A DNA stretch of 21,711 nucleotides, taken from contig DIHQ01000035.1 of NCBI GenBank assembly GCA_002420235.1, forward strand, positions 1 to 21,711, read 5' to 3'. The number at the start of each line of letters is the position of its first letter. Position 1 is the stretch's first letter. This DNA is from Flavobacteriales bacterium UBA5692. Lineage in GTDB: Bacteria; Bacteroidota; Bacteroidia; Flavobacteriales_D; Sanyastnellaceae. The notes under the pieces are model-generated. The model was not told where the DNA came from. It searched no databases and worked only from the letters and a program-made list of their open reading frames with translations. The position numbers and the translations under genes are program-made. Below, one piece after another: positions 15,566-21,711 of the stretch.

Positions 15566-18055
15566 ATGGACTGGCATAGCAAGGCGAAAAAGCGATTCTT
15601 GAGGATAACGTTGATGTTGTTCCCGATAGGACACATATTCTTCTCGGGAATAGTCTTCGCACAGGAAACAGCAAAGGTTGTTTCTAAGCCGCTAATTATC
15701 AAAGCGGTCTCCTCGAATGGAGCTGCACCTGTCCCGTATGCAGTTATCCTCAATAAGAATACAGGAGTCCAAGTGATGACGGATGCGACTGGGAATGCAA
15801 CTATCCAGCGCAATGCTCAATTAGACACATTGTTGCTCCGTTCAGTGGGGTTTATGGATATGGTCATTTATCCGGGGGAGCTCGTTCCTGAACAGGTACG
15901 TATGGTGGAAGATATGGTTAGTTTGGAGCAGGCTGAGGTAGTCATTCACGGTGTAGCAAGTGCTGAAATGGCGGCGCTCTCCAGCATCAATATGCTTTCG
16001 GAAAAGAAGCCGAAGCCTGTCGTTCAACTCGAAGTTCCGCAAACCGCAGCGGAGTTGTTGTGGTCCACAGGTTCTGTCCTCGTTCAACAAAGCCAACAAG
16101 GCGGGGGTTCGCCAATTTTGAGAGGTTTTGAGGCGAATCGAGTATTACTCGTTGTCGATGGAGTGCGTATGAACAATGCCATTTATCGAAGCGGCCACTT
16201 GCAAAATGCCATTACCGTAGATCCTAATATCCTAGAACGAACGGATGTGCTTCTTGGGCCCAACAGCATTCTTTTCGGAAGCGATGCCATGGGAGGAGTT
16301 ATTCATTTTCACACGCGCACACCACGAGTAGGTCGAGAGATGGTTTCTACGAAGTTTTCGACTGCATTTCGATCACCAAACCAGAGTACAATGATTCACG
16401 GTGATCTTGAGTGCTCTGGTTTAAATTGGGCGTCACTGACTTCGATTTCGCACTCACAGTATGGCGATTTGCGGATGGGGGAATGGCGTCGACACGGTGA
16501 TGAAAAATGGGGATTAGACTCGGTGTACGTCGAGCGTGAAAACAATACGGATTACATTCGTAACAATGAGGATGCGAGCTTACAAGTGGGCTCGGGATAC
16601 GACCAGACTGACGTCCTTCAAAAATTGCGCTATCAGAGCCAAAGGGGAGTCTGGGATTTGAATTTGCAGTGGAGTATTAGCAGTGATATTCCTAGGTACG
16701 ATGTTTCATTTGAAACAAGTGATGGTGACCCGAAGTGGGCGACGTGGAACTACGGTCCGCAGCGCCGATCATTGGCATCACTTAGGTATGGTTCGTCGAT
16801 TACCAATTGGGACATTGCTTGGAACACCGTAGTTTCTTTCCAGTCCATTGAAGAGTCTCGGATCAAGCGACGTTTTGGGTCTGAATGGCGGGAAACACAG
16901 AGAGAAAACGTGGATGTATGGAACGCTTACACGACGTTTTCCAAGGGCTTTTACAACGACTTTAATGTGACGGCCGGCATCAATATCGGATGGGATGCAG
17001 TAACGTCGGAAGCCAGTCTGCTCAACATCGAAACCGAAGAGATGAAACGCGCGGATACTCGTTATCCCAATGGCGGAAGTTCAATGGGCACTATGGCTTT
17101 GTTTACCAATGTCCAAAAGCGTTGGCGACAACATCGTTTCGTTGGAGGGTTGCGTTGGAGTCAATCGGCTTTGGACGCAGATTTTGAACCCGCGGAGAAT
17201 TACACCTTACCGTTTGCCACGGTCAATATGCAGAACAGTGCTCTGACCGGAGGTTTGTCAGATTGCTGGATGAGTCCTTCCGGGGTGTGGTCGTTGAATT
17301 CAGGATTCTCAACAGGCTTCCGTCACCCAAATGTCGATGATATGGGTAAAGTCAGGGAAAAAGGAGGATACGTGCTGATCCCCAATGACGCGTTGCAGCC
17401 TGAATACCTGTTGAGCTTGGAACAGTCCATACATTGGGATTGGCGTGCACTTCGATTATTGAGCGTGACTATCAGTGGCTTCGGTTCACACCTCAATGAT
17501 GCCATTGTGCCTCAGCTTGCGATGCTCAACGGCGATTCGATGTTCTTTATTGATGGCGACAGCGCACGCGTACAGACTCACGTGAATGCGAGCCACGCGC
17601 GAATCGCTGGATTACGCGCTGAAGTCAATGCCCAATTGACTAAAAAATGGGGAATTGAAGCGTCTGTGAATTGGACCGTTGGAGATCAATTCATTCCTAA
17701 TCAAGCAACGGGTAAAATGGAACGTTTACCAATGTCACACATCCCCCCTTTTTTCGGTCGGGTGGCTTCGGACATTGCTGGCCGATGGTGGACACTTGAA
17801 TGGTATGCACTATTCAGCGGCGCCAAAGCTGCATCCGAATTTGGCCCGTATGCTACTGACAACCTGGATTTGATGCTGGAGACCGGCGCGCCAAGCTGGT
17901 GGACGTTGAATGCGGAATTTAGTGCCAAACTGCGTGAGAAGTTGGAGTGTCGCCTAGGGGTAAGAAATCTAATGGATATGCATTACCGCGTGTTTGCCAG
18001 TGGAATTAGCTCAGCGGGACGGGGGATATATGCATCGGTACACGCGGGGTTTTAA
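15566..18055 (+). CDS. TonB-dependent outer-membrane receptor, haem/haemoglobin-receptor-like
   Basis: Outer-membrane barrel that imports a ligand using TonB energy. With ATG 15566 the protein has 829 residues: a signal peptide (1-32, hydrophobic core then FA before Gln33), a CarboxypepD-like beta domain (about 42-118), a TonB-box-like AEVVIHG (123-129), a plug domain (about 150-255) with GGSPILRGFEANRVLLVVDGVRM and FGSDAMGGVI, then a long barrel ending in the terminal Phe of YASVHAGF. The plug sequence resembles the TonB-haemin/haemoglobin receptor group of Bacteroidota, so haem or haemoprotein uptake is plausible, but the ligand is not proven; no haem-binding partner gene is adjacent. An upstream TTG at 15548 is in frame but would lengthen the signal peptide unhelpfully. 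holB follows after 15 bp. Confidence 0.88.
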   Translation: MDWHSKAKKRFLRITLMLFPIGHIFFSGIVFAQETAKVVSKPLIIKAVSSNGAAPVPYAVILNKNTGVQVMTDATGNATIQRNAQLDTLLLRSVGFMDMVIYPGELVPEQVRMVEDMVSLEQAEVVIHGVASAEMAALSSINMLSEKKPKPVVQLEVPQTAAELLWSTGSVLVQQSQQGGGSPILRGFEANRVLLVVDGVRMNNAIYRSGHLQNAITVDPNILERTDVLLGPNSILFGSDAMGGVIHFHTRTPRVGREMVSTKFSTAFRSPNQSTMIHGDLECSGLNWASLTSISHSQYGDLRMGEWRRHGDEKWGLDSVYVERENNTDYIRNNEDASLQVGSGYDQTDVLQKLRYQSQRGVWDLNLQWSISSDIPRYDVSFETSDGDPKWATWNYGPQRRSLASLRYGSSITNWDIAWNTVVSFQSIEESRIKRRFGSEWRETQRENVDVWNAYTTFSKGFYNDFNVTAGINIGWDAVTSEASLLNIETEEMKRADTRYPNGGSSMGTMALFTNVQKRWRQHRFVGGLRWSQSALDADFEPAENYTLPFATVNMQNSALTGGLSDCWMSPSGVWSLNSGFSTGFRHPNVDDMGKVREKGGYVLIPNDALQPEYLLSLEQSIHWDWRALRLLSVTISGFGSHLNDAIVPQLAMLNGDSMFFIDGDSARVQTHVNASHARIAGLRAEVNAQLTKKWGIEASVNWTVGDQFIPNQATGKMERLPMSHIPPFFGRVASDIAGRWWTLEWYALFSGAKAASEFGPYATDNLDLMLETGAPSWWTLNAEFSAKLREKLECRLGVRNLMDMHYRVFASGISSAGRGIYASVHAGF

Positions 18056-18058
18056 CCG

Positions 18059-18066
18059 TATTTTCG
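18059..18066 (+). promoter_or_regulatory. Weak -7-like box just before holB
   Basis: TATTTTCG, followed by C, lies in the 15-bp gap between the receptor and holB, ending 4 bp before the ATG. One mismatch to TAnnTTTG. If used, the transcript would be leaderless. Could easily be chance, as no -33 TTG is seen. Confidence 0.2.
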
Positions 18067-18070
18067 CTTC

Positions 18071-19222
18071 ATGCGCTTTGAGCAGGTTATCGGGCACCAT
18101 GAATTAGGAGCGAAATTACGAGCTGGGGCCCAAGCAGGTCGGGTGGCACACGCTCAGTTGTTTAACGGACCCGAGGGCAGTGGTGCGTTGGCGTTGGCAC
18201 TGGCCTATGCGCGCTATTTGCATTGCAGCGATCCTGCAGATGCAGATGCATGTGGAAGTTGTTTGTCGTGCATTCAATACGATACGTTGCAGCATCCTGA
18301 TTTGCATTGGTCCTTTCCTTTTTTCAAAAAAGACGGATCAGACCACTCGCTTTCCCAATCGTTTCAAGCTCCATGGCGAGAGCGGATTTTACAAGGGACT
18401 TATTTCGGTCAAGAGGAATGGCTCGCTGCCATTGGGGCTGATCGTAAGCAACTGTATATCAGTGTGCAGGAAGCTGTGGAGCTCAATCGCAAGTTGGGTC
18501 TGAAGGCTTTTGCAGGGGGGTGGAAAGTACTCATTTTGTGGTTGCCTGAGGCCATGCGTATTGATACGGCCAACAAGATGCTGAAGCTAATAGAGGAACC
18601 TACCGATCGCACGGTTATGCTTTTTGTAAGTGAACAGGCTAACCAGTTACTCGCGACCATTCGGTCTCGGGTCCAGATGATTCAAGTGCCTCGAATAGGG
18701 ATGGACGACGCAGTTGAAGGACTGAAATTTTGGTTTGGCGTTGGGGAAGAAGAAGCTCGTGATTTGTTGCAAGTGACGGACGGAAATATTGTTCGCGCAG
18801 TTCGAATGCGTGGCGAGGAGGGAGCCGATAAAGATTATCAGCTCTTTGTCGCTTGGATGCGAGCCTGTTACACTAATGATGCCATAACTACAGTGGAATT
18901 ATCAGATGATTTTGTTAAGGGCGGTCGGGAGGCTATGAAGCGGTTTATTCGGTACGCATTGCATATGATTCGACAGTGTATCGTTGGCAATTACGGAGCC
19001 CAATCGCTTGTTCGTCTCACTGAATCTGAGCGAGAATTCACAACGAAATTTGCACCGTTTATTCACCACGGTAATGTGCTTGAAATGCAAGAAGTACTCG
19101 AACATGCCCACCGTGACATTGCGGGGAACGTTAATGGCAAGTTGATTTTTATGGACATCAGTGCACGATTGAATATTTTGCTCAGAAAGCCAGCCACAAC
19201 CGTTTTATCACAATCTCAATGA
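18071..19222 (+). CDS. holB: DNA polymerase III delta prime subunit
   Basis: Clamp-loader subunit that helps open the beta sliding clamp. The 383-residue AAA+ protein has a zinc motif of the canonical spacing C-x8-C-x2-C-x2-C (Cys52, 61, 64, 67), the Sensor/LIEEP segment NKMLKLIEEP (168-177), and the SRVQ arginine-finger motif (199-202). The Walker A loop is degenerate: GPEGSGA at 33-39 has Ala where tau/gamma has Lys, so ATP binding is unlikely. That loss is normal for delta prime and separates it from DnaX. Start ATG 18071. Its TGA overlaps the next ORF's ATG in the sequence ATGA. Confidence 0.92.
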   Translation: MRFEQVIGHHELGAKLRAGAQAGRVAHAQLFNGPEGSGALALALAYARYLHCSDPADADACGSCLSCIQYDTLQHPDLHWSFPFFKKDGSDHSLSQSFQAPWRERILQGTYFGQEEWLAAIGADRKQLYISVQEAVELNRKLGLKAFAGGWKVLILWLPEAMRIDTANKMLKLIEEPTDRTVMLFVSEQANQLLATIRSRVQMIQVPRIGMDDAVEGLKFWFGVGEEEARDLLQVTDGNIVRAVRMRGEEGADKDYQLFVAWMRACYTNDAITTVELSDDFVKGGREAMKRFIRYALHMIRQCIVGNYGAQSLVRLTESEREFTTKFAPFIHHGNVLEMQEVLEHAHRDIAGNVNGKLIFMDISARLNILLRKPATTVLSQSQ

Positions 19223-19698
19223 GTTGCTGTAATTTTAGATACAGAGCTAACGGTCAAGTGTGGGGGTCTGGCTTCTGTGACATTCTTGGCTTTTGTGAAG
19301 ATGGATTCTTCTCGGTGATACAAAGGTTCAAGTGCGTTTCGCCATCGTCAGTCAAGCGACTTTTTGGTTTGGCTGTGAGGAGTGGCACGGGGAGACCTTT
19401 CCGAGCACGAGGTAACGTCGAGGGAAAGAGGTTAGACAACGAAATCACGGTTAGCGAACCAAAGGGAACGCGAGTGGATGTGCATGAGCTGCTCAGAATG
19501 AAATTCCGAGATGAACATCTAAATGGTCGAACAGAATTTTCTTTAAATGACAGTTCGACGAGTTTCGCTGTGCAACATGCGCCGAGGAGGAAGTGCGGCA
19601 CTCACAAGAATGCCTCAGGGAACAAGCAGGGTGAACCTTGGGGAGAGCTTGACAGACTGGCTTTTTGTAGAATGGACTGTAAATTATCAATGCAATGA
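19219..19698 (+). CDS. Cysteine-rich ORF of unknown function, coupled to holB and gldH
   Basis: A 159-residue frame that starts in an ATGA overlap with holB and ends in an ATGA overlap with gldH, which strongly suggests a genuine, translationally coupled gene. The product has nine cysteines, five within the first 40 residues (MSCC, GFCD, GFCE, FKC), and a basic C-terminal half. In Bacteroidota this slot often holds a PSP1-domain gene of over 300 residues whose product starts with a Cys/Gly-rich stretch beginning MxC; the N-terminus here (MSCC..., NGQVWGSGFCD) faintly recalls it, but no PSP1 domain is visible and the size is far too small. Arginine codons are mostly AGA/AGG, unlike the CGN-rich neighbours. 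It may be a shrunken or decayed PSP1 gene or an unrelated replacement. Confidence 0.55.
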   Translation: MSCCNFRYRANGQVWGSGFCDILGFCEDGFFSVIQRFKCVSPSSVKRLFGLAVRSGTGRPFRARGNVEGKRLDNEITVSEPKGTRVDVHELLRMKFRDEHLNGRTEFSLNDSSTSFAVQHAPRRKCGTHKNASGNKQGEPWGELDRLAFCRMDCKLSMQ

Positions 19699-20168
19699 AC
19701 TTGCTGCGCTGGTGTATTGGGACACTGATACTGTTTGGTTTTGGATGCGGAACGGATGCGTTTTTTGCTGAAACGCAACCACTTAATCCCGAAGTCGGTT
19801 GGGATGCAGATGACATGGCTGAATTCGAATGGCACGTTCCGGACACACTAACGAAGTATAACTTTTTCATTGACCTTCGGCATGACCAGCGTTATCCGTT
19901 CAGTAACATCTACCTCTTTGTTGACTTTACGTTTCCGAATGGGCGAACACTCCGAGATACCTTGGCTTGTGATCTAGCTGATGAACGCGGTAGGTGGCTG
20001 GGAACGGGGTTTGGCAACTTTGTTGATCACCGAATCGGATTCAGAAGTAAGACGGGATTTCCGCTTACCGGGGACTACGCCATTGGAATCCGTCATGGAA
20101 TGCGGGAAACGCCCTTACCCGGTGTGTCGGACATTGGTTTTCGACTAGAACCTGCAGTTTCGTATTAA
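19695..20168 (+). CDS. gldH: Gliding motility lipoprotein GldH
   Basis: GldH is a lipoprotein needed for gliding and linked to the type IX secretion machinery in Flavobacterium. The 157-residue product begins with a lipoprotein-type signal (LLRWCIGTLILFGFGC, Cys18 as lipidation site; the lipobox GFG-C is atypical). The body fits the family from memory: a WDADDMAEFEWHVPDT opening, YNFFIDLRHDQRYPFSNIYLFVDF, PNGRTLRDTLACDLADERGRWLGTGFG, and the final LPGVSDIGFRLE. Its start overlaps the preceding ORF (ATGA at 19695-19698), and its TAA shares bases with the stop of the opposite-strand rhodanese gene. Holb-x-gldH order is common in this phylum. Gliding itself cannot be inferred from one gene. Confidence 0.85.
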   Translation: MNLLRWCIGTLILFGFGCGTDAFFAETQPLNPEVGWDADDMAEFEWHVPDTLTKYNFFIDLRHDQRYPFSNIYLFVDFTFPNGRTLRDTLACDLADERGRWLGTGFGNFVDHRIGFRSKTGFPLTGDYAIGIRHGMRETPLPGVSDIGFRLEPAVSY

Positions 20169-20605
20169 GGTAATGGGATGGGCGAATTAAAGGCCACAGG
20201 GAGGTCGTTCTCAGCCCACATTTCCATGCCACCGATGAGGTTAACAACATTGGGATGCCCAAGGATGCGCAATTCCTCCGTCACGACACCACTGCGCCCT
20301 CCTGCCTCGCAATAGATTAGGATGGGTTGGTTTTGCGGCAATATTTTTAAAGAATCTAACCGGTTATTCCAATCGAAGGAAATGTAGGAAGCACCTTGGA
20401 GGTGCCCAGCCGCCCATTCTTCATCGGATCGGACATCAATGAGGATAGCTCTCGGAAGAGCAGCTTGCAGTGAGTCGAGTTTCAGGATGGAAATATCTTG
20501 TACACGGGATTTAGTAGCTGAATCTTCCGGCGAGGAGTTAGTATTTGTACAAGTAGTTATCAGCAAGGCCATTGCTGCCAAAATTGAAGTCAGGTTAGAT
20601 TTCAT
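20165..20605 (-). CDS. Exported rhodanese-like protein
   Basis: A single rhodanese domain of 146 residues behind an N-terminal export signal (MKSNLTSILAAMALLITTC). Cys19 could be a lipidation site, though ITTC is a poor lipobox, so secreted or lipoprotein are both possible. The domain shows LIDVRSDEEWAAGHLQGA (55-72), the active-site loop CEAGGRSG (99-106) with Cys99 in the CxxGxR form, and the C-terminal NLIGGMEMWAENDLPV. The loop length suits sulfurtransferases acting on sulfane sulfur; the substrate is unknown. Start ATG 20603-20605; stop overlaps that of gldH by three bases (TTAA palindrome). The upstream 94 bp is shared with the divergent protease gene; an AT-rich TATAATTTTA lies just upstream on the minus strand. 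Confidence 0.88.
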   Translation of the reverse strand: MKSNLTSILAAMALLITTCTNTNSSPEDSATKSRVQDISILKLDSLQAALPRAILIDVRSDEEWAAGHLQGASYISFDWNNRLDSLKILPQNQPILIYCEAGGRSGVVTEELRILGHPNVVNLIGGMEMWAENDLPVAFNSPIPLP

Positions 20606-20699
20606 GTTTTAAAATTATATCCCGGAGGAGGCTGTTGGGTCATCTTAACAAGGCATTTCTAAGATCCCTCGACAAATGTGGTATTTTGCGCTCCCAAGA

Positions 20700-21711
20700 A
20701 TGAAAATAATGGTCCTTAGAAACCTCGGGTGCTCCTTATTAGCATATCTAGCCTTTATATTTTTCACATCGGCGGTTGCAGCCCAAGATGTTCCTCCTGG
20801 AGCTGATGTTCGCTACTGCGGCCAATGGATTATGGAGGAGGCATTCTTTAATGCTCATCCCGGATCGCGCGAAGCCGCTACCGAGGCAGAGCAGCGTTTG
20901 GAAGATGAGACACGAGCCTTTGACGACCATAATAGGGATGAGTTAATCATCATCCCCGTTGTTTTCCACGTCATTCACTACAATGGCCCAGAAAATATAA
21001 GTGATGAACAGGTTTACAGCGGCATCGATGTGATGAACCGCGATTTCCGGAAGCTCAATCCAGATACGGCGGATGTAATTTCCGAATTTGAGGGTATTGC
21101 TGCGGACTCTGAGATTGAATTTCGACTTGCGCAAATCGATCCGGGCGGCAATTGTCACACTGGTATCAACCGTCTTGTGTCGCCGTTGACATATGTTGGA
21201 GATGGCGACGTGAAGGACCTAATTCAATGGCCTCGGAATAGTTACCTCAACATCTGGGTAGTTGAAAATGCAAATGGAGCAGCCGGTTACAGCTTGTATC
21301 CGAGTAGCGTCAATGGTGTGATGGGCGCTGGGAATGACGGCATCGTTGTAGCGCACGATTACACAGGTAACATCGGGACAAGTAATAACTATCGTTCACG
21401 CACACTGACCCACGAGGCTGGGCACTGGATGAATCTCCGCCATCCATGGGGAAACTCTAACAGCCCCGGAGATGCGGACAATTGCGATACGGATGACAAT
21501 GTGGACGATACTCCGTTGACAAGCGGATGGACGACCTGCAATGTGGACGGTGAGACTTGTGGTTCCCACGACAATGTCCAGAATTACATGGAATATTCGT
21601 ACTGTGGTCGCATGTTTACCGAGGGGCAGCGTCTGCGCATGCGTGCCGCCATGAACAGCAGCACTGCTCAACGTAACCAGCTTTGGACGCCAGCGAACTT
21701 AGAAGAGACGG
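20700..21711 (+). CDS. Secreted M43-type (pappalysin-like) zinc metalloprotease, 5' part
   Basis: The frame from ATG 20700 is open to the window end (337 codons), so the protein is incomplete. It starts with a signal peptide (1-28, cleavage after AVAA before Gln29), a short propeptide-like region, then PVVFHVIHYNGPENISDEQV (about 86-105) typical of M43 proteases. The zinc site is HEAGHWMNLRH with His238, Glu239, His242 and His248; the Met-turn is NYMEYSYC with Met297, followed by FTEGQRLRMRA. Cysteines around 267-284 and the Asp-rich segment DNCDTDDNVDDTP are family features linked to disulphide and calcium binding. One oddity: residue 245 is Asn, where metzincins usually have Gly (HExxHxxGxxH). 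Many Bacteroidota homologues carry a C-terminal type IX sorting domain, which here would be off the window. Confidence 0.88.
   Translation, partial: MKIMVLRNLGCSLLAYLAFIFFTSAVAAQDVPPGADVRYCGQWIMEEAFFNAHPGSREAATEAEQRLEDETRAFDDHNRDELIIIPVVFHVIHYNGPENISDEQVYSGIDVMNRDFRKLNPDTADVISEFEGIAADSEIEFRLAQIDPGGNCHTGINRLVSPLTYVGDGDVKDLIQWPRNSYLNIWVVENANGAAGYSLYPSSVNGVMGAGNDGIVVAHDYTGNIGTSNNYRSRTLTHEAGHWMNLRHPWGNSNSPGDADNCDTDDNVDDTPLTSGWTTCNVDGETCGSHDNVQNYMEYSYCGRMFTEGQRLRMRAAMNSSTAQRNQLWTPANLEET

Noticed and set aside
18169..18193. Missing Walker A lysine in HolB as a defect
   Set aside because: Delta prime normally lacks a functional ATP site, so this is expected.
19254..19601. Minus-strand ORF of 115 residues opposite the coupled ORF
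   Set aside because: Its Ser/Pro/Thr-rich composition and frame offset match the shadow pattern seen opposite holB and fabF, which instead supports the plus-strand frame.
20681..20688. GTATTTTG as a promoter for the M43 protease
   Set aside because: Two mismatches to TAnnTTTG and no TTG at the right distance.

Overview
The window looks like chromosomal core sequence from a member of the Bacteroidota, most likely a Flavobacteriales-type marine or freshwater lineage. Evidence: the gene order acpP-fabF-rnc-(IPExxxVDY-family protein)-pyk; a 645-residue long-form IspG; a long IleRS; a DksA/TraR-like protein without the zinc cysteines, placed between ileS and lspA; a TonB-dependent receptor with an N-terminal CarboxypepD-like domain; the gliding lipoprotein GldH; almost no Shine-Dalgarno sequences; and several TAnnTT(T/C)G-type -7 promoter boxes. 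No tRNA, rRNA, CRISPR array, insertion sequence or phage gene was seen.

Layout. 1-576: 3' end of class II fumarase (fumC), tail to tail with manC-type mannose-1-phosphate guanylyltransferase (577-1683, minus). 1889-3380: MlaE/MlaF-type lipid ABC transporter pair. 3381-4106: about 0.7 kb with only weak ORFs. 4107-8274: acpP, fabF, rnc, an IPExxxVDY-family protein and pyk, closely packed. 8358-12760: ileS, a DksA-like gene and lspA. 12762-14699 (minus): ispG, tail to tail with lspA. 14793-20168: recO, a haem-receptor-like TonB-dependent receptor, holB (delta prime), a small cysteine-rich ORF and gldH. 20165-20605 (minus): exported rhodanese, its stop overlapping that of gldH. 20700-end: 5' part of a secreted M43-type (pappalysin-like) metalloprotease running off the window.

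Together the genes serve fatty-acid synthesis (AcpP, FabF), lipid transport (MlaEF), lipoprotein maturation (LspA), isoprenoids (IspG), central carbon metabolism (FumC, Pyk), sugar-nucleotide supply (ManC), RNA processing and translation (RNase III, IleRS), replication and repair (HolB, RecO), and envelope or secreted functions (TonB receptor, GldH, rhodanese, M43 protease).

I found no convincing new multi-gene system. The most interesting points are the 159-residue ORF at 19219-19698, joined by ATGA overlaps to both holB and gldH in the slot where relatives often carry a much larger PSP1-family gene; the poorly explained 0.7 kb before acpP; possible leaderless or short-leader promoters; and three convergent gene pairs with no room for a conventional terminator.
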